Notes: generated by a model not told the origin, from the letters alone. Numbered from the stretch's first letter, positions 17,759-26,255 are shown. The stretch: 64,000 nt of DNA from a bacterium (GCA_018222765.1 JAAEZT010000017.1:19791-83790), one strand, 5' to 3'. Made by a program: numbers and translations.

Positions 17759-18304
17759 TTATTTTCGCTGTTTTTCCTTACGGGCTTTGATTTCTGCAGC
17801 CCGGGCTTTTTTGTGATTTTCGAGGCGCTCTTTCCACTCTTTCCCGCTTTCGCCGATGTGCGGGATGATGTAGTCGAAGGAAACGATTTCAGCCTGCTTC
17901 ATGCCTTGCCAAATGACGAGCTTACCGTCGGTGACCGGATTTTCGATGAAGACGGCATCGACAGGTCGTCCATTGAGCATGGCGACGAGCCACTTCTGGC
18001 GGTTTTGATTTGTAATGGCGGCAATGCGACGGGCGGTTTCGGCTTTAAACTTAAAGGTCGCACCTGCTGTGCCGTCCTCGGCAAAGAAGGGGAGAAAGGC
18101 CACGATTTCCTTGGTGAATGTTACCGGACTTTTCTTGAAGAAGAGTCTCTTGCCTCCCATGGGAAGCGGAAAAACCATTTTGGGTCCATCCGAAGCCTGA
18201 CCTTGCATGTGAAAGGTGAGTCGGTTCTTGGGTGGCTTTTTTCCAAAGGCAAAAACGGAAGAGGTAAGGGAAAGTGAAAGCAGAGTGATGATGAGTAGGC
18301 GCAT
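17759..18304 (-). CDS. Exported protein resembling the SecD P1-head subdomain
   Basis: 181 residues with a signal peptide (MRLLIITLLSLSLTSSVFAF). The middle region FFKKSPVTFTKEIVAFLPFF...ARRIAAITNQNRQKWLVAMLNGRPVDAVFIENPVTDGKLVIWQGMKQAEI follows the pattern of the first periplasmic (P1 head) domain of SecD: a GT(A/G) strand, a helix with T..N...LA..LdG.pv.aP.i, and a G..I.G..t..EA-type end. It lacks the SecD membrane helices. A lysine-rich coiled tail closes the protein. Function is unknown; this resemblance is a pattern judgement. It sits directly upstream of the M23 peptidase (adjacent stop and start). Confidence 0.7.
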   Translation of the reverse strand: MRLLIITLLSLSLTSSVFAFGKKPPKNRLTFHMQGQASDGPKMVFPLPMGGKRLFFKKSPVTFTKEIVAFLPFFAEDGTAGATFKFKAETARRIAAITNQNRQKWLVAMLNGRPVDAVFIENPVTDGKLVIWQGMKQAEIVSFDYIIPHIGESGKEWKERLENHKKARAAEIKARKEKQRK

Positions 18305-18327
18305 GGTTTTGTGAGCGTGGTCTCCGT

Positions 18328-18945
18328 TTAAGCGGGGCAGAAGGGGTTGCTTTGTTTCTCTTTTCCGATTTGGGTATCAGGTCCGTGGCCGGGAAAGACA
18401 GCAACATCGTCCGGCAAGATGTAGAGGTTTTCGCGGATGGAGTCGAGTAGTTGCTCGTGGCTTCCGCCGGGTAGGTCAGTTCTGCCAATGCTTCCAGCGA
18501 AGAGGGCATCGCCGGAAAAAAGGAAAAGCTCGTCCTTGAGGTAGAAGGAAATGGAGTCGGGAGAATGACCGGGGACGTGGGAAACTTCGAAGGTGAGATC
18601 ACCCAGCGTAAGGGAGGTTTTTCCCCCAAGAAGGTGATTGACGGTGAAGTCGGGGACATTGACCGGGATTCCCCAGGCTTCGCGGGCTTGTTGGTCGCGA
18701 ATGAGAGTTCGGTCGAATTCGGAATGACCGTAGATTTCCGCTCCGGATTCAGCGAGAGCCGAGGCATCTTCAACGTGATCAAAATGTTGATGGGTTAGGA
18801 GAAGATAGGTGGCCTTGAGTTCGTGTCCTTTTAGGAAGTCGGCAATGCCGGCTGGGGCATCGACGACGAAGCAGGTCTTATCGTCGAATTCGAGGATGTA
18901 GCCGTTGGTTTGGACGGCTCCACCGGTGAAGGTGTGCAGGATCAT
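18328..18945 (-). CDS. MBL-fold metallo-hydrolase (glyoxalase II / YcbL-like)
   Basis: 205 residues with all metal-binding motifs of the beta-lactamase fold: THQHFDH (residues 51-57), VSHVPGHSPDS, SGDALFAGSIGRTDL and FPGHGPDT. The spacing and the GRTDLPGG segment are typical of small hydroxyacylglutathione hydrolase-like enzymes such as YcbL, which lack the C-terminal glutathione-binding domain of GloB. It is likely a cytosolic thioester hydrolase; the physiological substrate cannot be assigned. Its ATG overlaps the aroB stop (18942-18945), so it is translationally coupled to aroB. Confidence 0.93.
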   Translation of the reverse strand: MILHTFTGGAVQTNGYILEFDDKTCFVVDAPAGIADFLKGHELKATYLLLTHQHFDHVEDASALAESGAEIYGHSEFDRTLIRDQQAREAWGIPVNVPDFTVNHLLGGKTSLTLGDLTFEVSHVPGHSPDSISFYLKDELFLFSGDALFAGSIGRTDLPGGSHEQLLDSIRENLYILPDDVAVFPGHGPDTQIGKEKQSNPFCPA

Positions 18946-20021
18946 GAGCGGAGGTATTCGATGGCGTCTCTGACAGCTTCCGGAGGAACTTCATCGGTGG
19001 TGATGGCATTGCCGATTCGATCGAGGAGAACGAAAGTACGTTTCCCGCCAGAGAATTTCTTGTCCCGATTGAGTTTTTCGAGAATGACATCGGTTTCGAT
19101 ATCTTCGGTGAGGAGAAGGGGGAGTCGGAAAGTTTCTAGGATATCGAGAACGCGTTCGCTTTCCTGAATGGTAAGTCCGGCGTAGTCTTCGGAAAGTTTG
19201 AGAGCGGCTCGAATACCAAGTGAGATTGCTTCGCCGTGGAGATAGGTCCCGTAGGGCACGGCGGCTTCGATGGCGTGGCCGATGGTGTGGCCGAAGTTGA
19301 GTAAGGCGCGGGTGCCGGAGTGTTCCTCTTCGTCTTCTTCCACGATGGCTGCTTTAATCGCGACGTTTTGCGCGATGAGGGTGGCGGAAACGACCTGGTT
19401 ATCGGGATCGACGTTTTCGAGTTCGGTCATCATGTCGATGTCGCGGATGGCGGCGTGCTTGACGACCTCGGCAAAGCCCTCCCGGAATTCACGGGAGGGA
19501 AGAGTAAGGAGTGTTTCCGGATCGATGATGACGAGCCGTGGTTGATGGAAACAACCGATGAGGTTTTTTCCTTCGGGCGTATTGACGCCTGTTTTTCCTC
19601 CGACCGCCGAGTCGACTTGCGAGACGATTGTGGTGGGGATTTGTACAAAGGGAATGCCGCGATAGAAAATCGAAGCGATGAAGCCGGCGAGATCGCCGAC
19701 GACGCCTCCGCCGAGAGCAATGATGAAGGAAGAGCGATCATGGCCGTCTTCGATGAGAGACCGGCAAAGCGAAGTGGTTTCGCTCATCGACTTGGATGAC
19801 TCACCTGCAGGAAAGACGTGGGAGGTTGTTTCGTAGCCGGAGATCTCTAGGGCGCGTTGTACGCCGGTGAGGTAGGGACCGGCCACGTTGTGGTCGGAAA
19901 TGATGGCGCATCGACCGGTGAGGCCGGCGTTTTTGACGCGCATGCCGACTTCGCGAATGAGGCCGGGTTCGACGAGGATTTCGTATGATCTATCGCCAAG
20001 GCTGACTGGAACAGATTTCAT
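18942..20021 (-). CDS. aroB: 3-dehydroquinate synthase
   Basis: 359 residues from the ATG at 20021, which overlaps the exonuclease stop; a start at 20042 would add seven residues. It converts DAHP to 3-dehydroquinate with NAD+ and a divalent metal, the second step of the shikimate pathway. Landmarks are SFIIALGGGVVGDLAGFIASIFYRGIPFVQIPTTIVSQVDSAVGGKTGVN (NAD- and substrate-binding) and GHTIGHAIEA...HGEAISLGI, which holds the metal-binding His pair. Length and motifs are normal. It is part of the minus-strand operon running from the dihydrolipoyl dehydrogenase-like gene to mnmH. Confidence 0.98.
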   Translation of the reverse strand: MKSVPVSLGDRSYEILVEPGLIREVGMRVKNAGLTGRCAIISDHNVAGPYLTGVQRALEISGYETTSHVFPAGESSKSMSETTSLCRSLIEDGHDRSSFIIALGGGVVGDLAGFIASIFYRGIPFVQIPTTIVSQVDSAVGGKTGVNTPEGKNLIGCFHQPRLVIIDPETLLTLPSREFREGFAEVVKHAAIRDIDMMTELENVDPDNQVVSATLIAQNVAIKAAIVEEDEEEHSGTRALLNFGHTIGHAIEAAVPYGTYLHGEAISLGIRAALKLSEDYAGLTIQESERVLDILETFRLPLLLTEDIETDVILEKLNRDKKFSGGKRTFVLLDRIGNAITTDEVPPEAVRDAIEYLRS

Positions 20022-20611
20022 GAATGACGGAGGCGGTGCCAAGTGGAAGTGTCAGGTTTTAAGAGGAACTCGACCGGAGCTTCGGCGAGCTGGAAGTAGT
20101 TCACAAGATGATCGAGAAGGGCGAGCGAGGCAAGCGCATCATAGAGGGCATCGTGCCAGTTTCGATCGGGGGCGTATTTTGCAAAGGAATCGAGACCGAG
20201 GGATTGGCAAAGATCGCCCAGGGAATGTGAGGGAAGGTCGGGCCAGGCGGCACGGGAGAGCTGGAGGGTGTCGATCCAGGGGCCGAAGGGATGGCCCGGA
20301 AAGGCGCGGAGAAAGCGTTTCTCGGTGCCGTGACCGTGGGCCACCACGGGGCCCCGACCGAGGGTTGATTTTAAGGTGGGCCAAAGCGAGAGAAGGGAGG
20401 GGGCCTCAGCTAGGTCTTTGGTGGTGATTCCGTGGACTTTGCGAGCAGCCCAGGTGATGTCCTGATCGCACTGGAGGAAGGAAACGAACGGGTCGTGAAT
20501 ACCTTCTGTGAACGACCATCGTCCCAAGCCGATCTGTACCGGAGCATCGGTGCGCCCGCGCGCGGTGCCGGCCGACTCGAAATCGATGGCAGTAAAAATC
20601 GTCTCGGAAAT
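20018..20611 (-). CDS. DEDD-family 3'-5' exonuclease with apparent ATT start
   Basis: 197 residues if translation starts at the ATT at 20609-20611. The frame carries Exo I motif TAIDFESAG (catalytic D10 and E12), then RTDAPVQIG, Exo II-like VAHGHGTEKRFL and Exo III NWHDALYDALA, as in DnaQ-like exonucleases that trim DNA or RNA 3' ends. The first ATG/GTG/TTG in frame is the TTG at 20527, which would delete Exo I, and an in-frame TAG lies four codons upstream of the ATT. A Shine-Dalgarno-like AGGG sits seven bases before the ATT. The stop overlaps the aroB ATG. The function call is firm; the start is inference. Confidence 0.82.
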   Translation of the reverse strand: MSETIFTAIDFESAGTARGRTDAPVQIGLGRWSFTEGIHDPFVSFLQCDQDITWAARKVHGITTKDLAEAPSLLSLWPTLKSTLGRGPVVAHGHGTEKRFLRAFPGHPFGPWIDTLQLSRAAWPDLPSHSLGDLCQSLGLDSFAKYAPDRNWHDALYDALASLALLDHLVNYFQLAEAPVEFLLKPDTSTWHRLRHS

Positions 20612-20644
20612 TTTGATGCCCTAGAGATAGTCGGAATTGGCGGT

Positions 20645-22030
20645 TTAGGAAAGCTCGTCTTCCAGTTCCTCGGCCACGTAGGTCCAGATTTCTCCGAGAG
20701 TAGGGTGGTATGATGGAATTTTGAGGAAATCAGCAATAGTGAGGCGCTGTGAAATCGCTACGGTGATGGTGTGGGCGTAGTCGATAATGTGGGGTCCCAT
20801 GCCGGAGGCTCCGAGGATTTCGCCGGACCCTCTGTCTGCGATGAGCATGACGAGGCCATGTTGCTCACCGACAATTTCGCCTTTGCCCTGATCATCGAAG
20901 CGATACTCGCCGGATACCGCGTCGATGCCGGCTTCGCGGGCTTGATCGAGAGTTTGTCCGACTTGTACGATTTCGGGGTCAGTGAAGATGCCGAACATAT
21001 CGAGACGGGAATTCCAGGTTGCTTCGAGTGGTTTTACGGAGAGTAAGGATGCGGCATTGGCTCCGGCAGCCTCGCCTTGCATCACGGCGAGATGTACGAC
21101 CGCGAGCGGGCTAGCGCAGTCTCCCGCAGCGAAAATATGGGGGACTGATGTTTGGCTGTGTTGGTCGATTTCAATGCGAAGAAGGTCAGGCTTGAATCCC
21201 GCCTTCTCGAGATTGAGTTGCGCGATGCGCGGAGCACGGCCGGTGGCCATGATGAGTTGATCACATTTGAGAACGGTGCCCTCGCTGAGAGTGAGTGTGA
21301 AGCCGGAGTCATCGTGAGCAACTTTCTGTAGGCCTTCGCCGAAGACGAGATTAATGCCGAGATCGGTGCAGCGTTTTTCCATTGCTTCGGAGACGGCGGG
21401 TTCGACGGATGAGACGAGTGGTTTGCGTCGTGAAATGATCGAGACTTCCGAGCCGAGACCCTGGAAGAGGTGGGCGGACTCCATGCCGACGGCACCGGTG
21501 CCGACGACGACCACGCTTTGGGGGACGGAGGGCATTTGGACAATGTCGTCGCTCGTCCAGAAAGGAGAGTTCGCTAGTCCGGGGACGGCTGGGATTCGTT
21601 CGTCGGAGCCGGTCGCAATGACGAATGTTTTGGCTGTGAATTCGCCATGTCCTTCCACCTCGATAGTGTGAGGTGATGTGAAGGTCGCATTTCCACGGAT
21701 GAGTTCGAAGTCACCTTTTTCAAGGCCAATTACACGATATTCTTTGAAGCCATCGATGAGCTTGGTTTTACGGTTGCGGAGGGCATCGAGATCCAGAGTA
21801 GGTTCATCGACTTGAATGCCGAATTCATCGGCCTCGCGAATGGCGCGGAGGCGGTTGGACGTTTCGAGGAGGGCTTTGGTCGGCATGCAACCACGGAGGA
21901 TGCAGAGTCCGCCCAGTTCGCTGGCTCCCTCGACGACGGCAACATTTAATCCCTGGCCAATGGCTGTTTTTGCGGCGGCGTATCCACCACTTCCTCCACC
22001 GATCACCACGAGGTCAAATTCCTTACTCAT
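20645..22030 (-). CDS. Dihydrolipoyl dehydrogenase-like FAD disulfide oxidoreductase
   Basis: 461 residues. N-terminal FAD motif VVIGGGSGGYAAA, redox-active pair C43-x4-C48 in LGGLCILRGCMPTKAL, NAD(P) motif VVVGTGAVGMESAHLF, second FAD motif HIFAAGDCA, and the C-terminal catalytic H442-P...E447 (YHPTLGE), so every residue of an active pyridine nucleotide-disulfide oxidoreductase is present. The family covers dihydrolipoyl dehydrogenase, glutathione reductase and mercuric reductase. With no 2-oxoacid dehydrogenase genes nearby and a CxxxxC loop that is not the classical GGTCxNVGC, I leave the substrate open. First gene of the minus-strand operon, 33 bases before the exonuclease. Confidence 0.9.
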   Translation of the reverse strand: MSKEFDLVVIGGGSGGYAAAKTAIGQGLNVAVVEGASELGGLCILRGCMPTKALLETSNRLRAIREADEFGIQVDEPTLDLDALRNRKTKLIDGFKEYRVIGLEKGDFELIRGNATFTSPHTIEVEGHGEFTAKTFVIATGSDERIPAVPGLANSPFWTSDDIVQMPSVPQSVVVVGTGAVGMESAHLFQGLGSEVSIISRRKPLVSSVEPAVSEAMEKRCTDLGINLVFGEGLQKVAHDDSGFTLTLSEGTVLKCDQLIMATGRAPRIAQLNLEKAGFKPDLLRIEIDQHSQTSVPHIFAAGDCASPLAVVHLAVMQGEAAGANAASLLSVKPLEATWNSRLDMFGIFTDPEIVQVGQTLDQAREAGIDAVSGEYRFDDQGKGEIVGEQHGLVMLIADRGSGEILGASGMGPHIIDYAHTITVAISQRLTIADFLKIPSYHPTLGEIWTYVAEELEDELS

Positions 22031-22073
22031 GGTGCGATCTTGGCACCTAAGGGAAATGATTCAAGGGGAGTGA

Positions 22074-22113
22074 AAAGAAAAGGGTGCCGGGTAATAAACC
22101 CCGGCACCCTTTT
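22074..22113 (-). terminator. Intrinsic terminator of the TIM-barrel gene
   Basis: A perfect 11-bp stem AGGGTGCCGGG (22081-22091) with CCCGGCACCCT (22100-22110), 8-base loop, followed on the minus strand by TTTTCTTTT. It separates the isomerase-like gene (22135-23010) from the downstream oxidoreductase operon. Confidence 0.9.
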
Positions 22114-22134
22114 GAAAAATATGGGGTGTCGCGA

Positions 22135-23010
22135 TTAGACCGTGCAGATCTCGACAGCCTCCTTGAGAGAGGTAAGAGGATCTCTTTTGGGCACAAATTC
22201 CTGCCCGAGGAATCCTTTGTAGCCGATCTTCTTGAGGGCTTTGCAGATGCCTTTGTAATTGAGCTCCTGATTGTTGTCGATTTCGTTACGTCCCGGAACG
22301 CCGGCGGTATGGTAGTGGGAAATATGGTCTTTGTACTTCGAGAATGTTGCGATGCAATCTCCTTCCATGATTTGCATGTGGTAGATATCGTAGAGGAGCT
22401 TGAAGTGGGTCGAGCCAACCTCGTCGACGAGGCGTGCACCCCATTCGGTGCGGTCGCACATGTAATCCTTGTGGTTCACCTTTGAGTTCAGGAGTTCCAT
22501 CGAGATGATGATGTTGTGCTTCTCGGCAAGCGGCATGATGCGCTTGATACCTTCGGCACAATTTTTCAGTCCGGTTTCATCGTCCATGCCTTTGCGATTT
22601 CCGGAAAAGGCAATCACTTGGGGGACGTTGCCCGCTTTGGCGGCAAGAGGAATGCCTTCTTCGTAGGCCTTGTAGAGCGCGTCGTGATTTTCCTTGCGGT
22701 TGAAGGAATTCCCGATGCTGCCGATTCCACCGGGAGTTTTAAGGCGGCCCATGGCACATTTCAGGCCGTGCTTGGCGGCGATTGCCCATTGGTCGGGGAA
22801 AAGAATCTCCACGGATTCAATGCCCATCTTTTTGACTTCGCCACAAAACTGGTCGAGCGGGATTTTCCCGAAGCACCAGTGGCAAACGGAGTGTTTGAAG
22901 CCGGCATCGGTGCCAGCGGCATCCTCGGCTGCTTTGACTTGTTGTCCGAGGGCATGGAATACAGCCGCGGAGCCGGCAGTGAGAGCGGTAAGTGATTTAC
23001 GTCGGTTCAT
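22135..23010 (-). CDS. Exported hydroxypyruvate isomerase-like TIM-barrel protein
   Basis: 291 residues. The N-terminus MNRRKSLTALTAGSAAVFHALG looks like a Tat-type signal (twin Arg followed by a mild hydrophobic stretch). The rest is a xylose isomerase-like AP-endonuclease-2 fold: ISMELLN, LLYDIYHMQIMEGD, HYHTAGVPGRNEID and GFLGQEFVPKRDP carry the metal- and substrate-binding Glu, Asp, His and Glu of hydroxypyruvate isomerase (Hyi) relatives. Many exported verrucomicrobial and planctomycete paralogues exist; their substrates are unproven sugars. It is a single-gene unit with its own terminator, divergent from the next gene. Confidence 0.88.
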   Translation of the reverse strand: MNRRKSLTALTAGSAAVFHALGQQVKAAEDAAGTDAGFKHSVCHWCFGKIPLDQFCGEVKKMGIESVEILFPDQWAIAAKHGLKCAMGRLKTPGGIGSIGNSFNRKENHDALYKAYEEGIPLAAKAGNVPQVIAFSGNRKGMDDETGLKNCAEGIKRIMPLAEKHNIIISMELLNSKVNHKDYMCDRTEWGARLVDEVGSTHFKLLYDIYHMQIMEGDCIATFSKYKDHISHYHTAGVPGRNEIDNNQELNYKGICKALKKIGYKGFLGQEFVPKRDPLTSLKEAVEICTV

Positions 23011-23132
23011 CAGGAGCTACTACAGAGTATTAGGGTGGGATTTGTCGAGAAATTGCTCAGAATAGTGAAGCGTTTCTTGTGAGTTGTCTGATTGTGTTGA
23101 AAATTGGCGGGCCATGTCGATGTAGTCATGTC

Positions 23133-24623
23133 GTGAGGTTCTTTTTGTTTTTCTTGGCCGGGCTCTGCGTTTTTGAGCTCCAGGCAGAGGCAAATGATCT
23201 CATTAAAATTTACCCGGGAGACCTTCCTATTGTTCTCTCGGCACCGCATGGCGGGAGTTTAGAGATTAAAGGGGTTCCCGAAAGGAAGGGGCAGGGCGTG
23301 AAGCGGTTTGTTAGGACTAAGGATATGTGGACGGACCAGTTGACAGTGAAACTGGCGGATTCGATCGAGAAGAAGACGGGAAAGCGTCCTTATGTCGTTG
23401 TCGCAAATTTCCATCGTAAATTCATCGATGCCAATCGCAGCGCAGACCTAGCTTATGAGTCACCCGAGGCCAAGCCGGTATACGATGCCTATCATCGGGC
23501 GATTGCTGCGGCGCGGCGGGAGGTCTTGCAGCGCTGGGGGCGGGGGATGTTATTTGATGTGCACGGACAGGCTGCCGAGGCAAAGGCTATTTTCCGGGGA
23601 ACCCAAAATGGCCAGACGACCTCGCACCTTGTCGGGAAGTTCGGGCAGGAGGCTTTAAGCGGAGAGAAGAGCGTTTTCGGATTATTTGCCAAAGAAAGCA
23701 TCGCCGTCATTCCTGATTTGGGTCCGGAGCATCGTGAAACCCGTTATACCGGTGGCTATATTGTGCGGACCTATGGGAGTTCCTCGGGCGGAGCAATGGA
23801 TGCGATCCAACTGGAGTTTGGAAGGCAGTTGCGTTCATTAGAGAACATTGACGAAACGGCCAGAAAAGTGGCGAATGCGATCGTGGAGTTTTCTCAGAAA
23901 TATCTCCCGGAGAAAGAACTCACCAAAGAGGAGATTGTCGAAAGGAAGAAAGGTCAGGGAATCCGCGTCGGCGTCTATCAAGACATCGGATCGGGGCGGA
24001 GTTTGGTGGACCTTTTGGAGACATTAAAGAAGTTCGACGATGTCACCGTGCAAAAATTGATGGCCGCTGATATCCAGGCCGGATCCCTGGCTGATGTCGA
24101 TGTCTTGATCCACCCCGGCGGAAGCGGGGGGAAGCAGGGGCGGAATTTGGGAGAAGCTGGTCGGGAAAAGATTCGGAGGTTTTTACATGATGGGGGTGGG
24201 TTTATCGGGATCTGTGCCGGCGCGTATCTAGCCTCGGCGGATTACAGTTGGTCGCTCGATATTCTCGATGCCAAAGTGATCGACCGGAAGCACTGGGCAC
24301 GCGGGACGGGAACGGTCGTGATTGGGTTGTCGGAAGAGGGTTTCCTGAAGTCGGATCAGGAAGAGCTTAAGATTTTTTATGGACAGGGTCCCCTACTCGC
24401 ACCGGGCAACAAGGTGGACATCGAGGATTATCATGCGGTCGCGACTTTCAAGACCGAGATCGCCAAGAACGGCGCGCCCAAGGGGGTCATGGTTGGGACG
24501 ACCGCGATCGCACAGGGAAAGTTTGGACAAGGGCGCGTGGTTTGCTTTAGTCCACATCCGGAAATGACGGAAGGGCTCGACGACCTCGTCCGCCAAGCCA
24601 TCGAGTATGTCCGGAGACCGTAG
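23133..24623 (+). CDS. Exported fusion: N-formylglutamate amidohydrolase-like domain plus BPL_N amidotransferase-like domain
   Basis: 496 residues from the GTG at 23133, chosen because it yields a clean signal peptide (MRFFLFFLAGLCVFELQA); an upstream GTG at 23079 would bury it. Residues ~25-265 resemble N-formylglutamate amidohydrolases (IVLSAPHGG, NFHRKFIDANR, LFDVHGQA, IQLEFGRQLR: His, Asn-Arg and Glu for zinc hydrolysis). Residues ~275-496 match the BPL_N class-I amidotransferase-like fold: VGVYQDIGSG, LIHPGGSGG and the nucleophile-elbow FIGICAGAYLAS (Cys361). The domain joining is unusual. Possibly a secreted amide or peptide hydrolase; the substrate is unknown. The stop codon lies in a 28-base palindrome. 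Confidence 0.85.
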   Translation: MRFFLFFLAGLCVFELQAEANDLIKIYPGDLPIVLSAPHGGSLEIKGVPERKGQGVKRFVRTKDMWTDQLTVKLADSIEKKTGKRPYVVVANFHRKFIDANRSADLAYESPEAKPVYDAYHRAIAAARREVLQRWGRGMLFDVHGQAAEAKAIFRGTQNGQTTSHLVGKFGQEALSGEKSVFGLFAKESIAVIPDLGPEHRETRYTGGYIVRTYGSSSGGAMDAIQLEFGRQLRSLENIDETARKVANAIVEFSQKYLPEKELTKEEIVERKKGQGIRVGVYQDIGSGRSLVDLLETLKKFDDVTVQKLMAADIQAGSLADVDVLIHPGGSGGKQGRNLGEAGREKIRRFLHDGGGFIGICAGAYLASADYSWSLDILDAKVIDRKHWARGTGTVVIGLSEEGFLKSDQEELKIFYGQGPLLAPGNKVDIEDYHAVATFKTEIAKNGAPKGVMVGTTAIAQGKFGQGRVVCFSPHPEMTEGLDDLVRQAIEYVRRP

Positions 24624-24647
24624 GCGAAATTTAAAAATTTCGCCTAC
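24620..24647. repeat. REP-like perfect palindrome, also a terminator candidate
   Basis: GTAGGCGAAATTT (24620-24632), a two-base centre, and AAATTTCGCCTAC (24635-24647), 13 perfect pairs between convergent genes. The TAG of its GTAG end is the stop codon of the upstream fusion gene (24621-24623). The same GTAG foot and C-GAAA core appear in the element at 28171-28253. Confidence 0.7.
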
Positions 24648-24653
24648 AAGTCC

Positions 24654-26255
24654 CTATAGCGACACGCCGGTGGCGTAGATTAGTCCCTCCGTGCTGCGAA
24701 TTTCAACCATTACGTCTTCGGAGAGTGGCTGGTCGAGTTGAATCACGGAGAGCGCGTTGCCCTCTGACTTGTTGCGAGCGAGGGAGAGGTTGGCGATGTT
24801 GGAACCGGCTTTTCCAAGGATCGTGCCGATGGCTCCCACGATTCCGGGGCGGTCATCGTTTTTCACGATGAGGAAATCTCCTTTCACGCTGATGTCGACG
24901 TAGAGCTTGTCAAATTCCACTACGCGAGGTGATTTGCCAATCACGGTGCCGGAAACGCGAAAGCCTTCGTCGCCTTTCCTGAGTTCGGCTACCACGAGTT
25001 CGCTGTATTCGGTCTGTGCGTTGATGGTGGACTCGGTTGTGTTGAGGCCCATGTCTTTGGCCACGGAAGGGGCATTGACGATGTTGACCTGACCGTCACT
25101 ACGAGCGGCCTCGAGGTATGAGGTCAACACGCTGCGCGATATGAGTGCAGTGTCTTTTTCGCCGATTTCGCCGTGATAAGACACGCGAAGGGAGTCGGGG
25201 TTGTCCATGCCAAGCTTGGCGAGAAGCCTTCCGAGAGCGTTGGCAATGTCGAGATAGGGGCCCACTTCGGCCAAGGCCGTCGCATCGGCTGATGGCATGT
25301 TAATGGCGTTGCGAATTTCGCCGGTGGCGCAGAAGTCGCGTATTTGCTCGGCGACTTGAATGCCGACGTTCTCCTGGGCTTCGTTGGTGGAAGCTCCGAG
25401 GTGTGGGGTGAAGGCGATGTGCTTGCCGAGGGTGAAGAGTGGATGATCGGCTGAAGGAGGCTCGTCTTCGAAGACGTCCAATCCACATCCGGCGATGTGT
25501 CCATTATCGATGGAGGCTTTGAGCGCAACTTCATCGATGAGTCCGCCCCGGGCGCAGTTGATGACGAGTGCGCCTTGGTTCATGAGGGCAAGGCGGTCGG
25601 CATTGAGAATGTGACGGGTGTCGTCGGTCATCGGAACGTGCAGAGTGACCACGTCGGCTCCAGTGAGGGCTTCGTCGGGAGTAGCGGCGAGGCGAACCTT
25701 CATCTCGTCTGCGCGAGCTTGGGTGAGGAAAGGATCGTAAGCCACGATTTTCATGTTGAAAGCCTGGGCGCGCTTGGCGAATTCGGAACCAATGCGGCCC
25801 ATGCCGATGACGGCGAGAGTTTTACCGTTGAGTTCGATTCCCTGATAAGCCTTTCGGGCTGCTTTGAAGTCGCCGGCAATAACTCCAGCGTGACCGAGAG
25901 CGATGTTGCGGGCCGTTGAGCACATCAGAGTGAAGGCGTGCTCGGCAGTAGAAATAGTATTGCCGGTGGGCGTATTCATCACGATCACGCCATGTTGATT
26001 GGCGGCATTACGGTCGATGTTGTCGACTCCAACCCCGGCCCGGCCGATGGCCTTGAGCTTGGATGCGGCGGCGAAGACTTCCGGGGTGACTTTGGTTTGG
26101 GAACGCACCACAAGGGCGTCATATTCACCGATGATCTCGAGGAGTTCACCCGGTGAAAGTCCGACTTTGAAGTCAGCAGTGATGTCGGGATGGGCATTGA
26201 GAAGCTCAACACCTTTTTCGGAGATTGGGTCGGAAACCAGAACGCGGCTAGGCAT
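24654..26255 (-). CDS. serA: D-3-phosphoglycerate dehydrogenase
   Basis: 533 residues from the ATG at 26255; longer in-frame starts extend toward the divergent ilvD and lack homologous sequence. It oxidises 3-phosphoglycerate to 3-phosphohydroxypyruvate with NAD+, the first step of serine synthesis. Substrate domain with VRSQTKVT, AIGRAGVGVDNID; NAD-binding AVIGMGRIGSEFAKRAQAF; catalytic region INCARGGLIDE, GLDVFEDEP and the His in TPHLGASTNEAQ. The long form adds an intervening domain (~320-450) and a C-terminal ACT domain (VKNDDRPGIVGAIGTILGKAGSNIANLSLAR), usually the site of serine feedback. It is divergent from ilvD over an 86-base promoter region. Confidence 0.97.
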   Translation of the reverse strand: MPSRVLVSDPISEKGVELLNAHPDITADFKVGLSPGELLEIIGEYDALVVRSQTKVTPEVFAAASKLKAIGRAGVGVDNIDRNAANQHGVIVMNTPTGNTISTAEHAFTLMCSTARNIALGHAGVIAGDFKAARKAYQGIELNGKTLAVIGMGRIGSEFAKRAQAFNMKIVAYDPFLTQARADEMKVRLAATPDEALTGADVVTLHVPMTDDTRHILNADRLALMNQGALVINCARGGLIDEVALKASIDNGHIAGCGLDVFEDEPPSADHPLFTLGKHIAFTPHLGASTNEAQENVGIQVAEQIRDFCATGEIRNAINMPSADATALAEVGPYLDIANALGRLLAKLGMDNPDSLRVSYHGEIGEKDTALISRSVLTSYLEAARSDGQVNIVNAPSVAKDMGLNTTESTINAQTEYSELVVAELRKGDEGFRVSGTVIGKSPRVVEFDKLYVDISVKGDFLIVKNDDRPGIVGAIGTILGKAGSNIANLSLARNKSEGNALSVIQLDQPLSEDVMVEIRSTEGLIYATGVSL

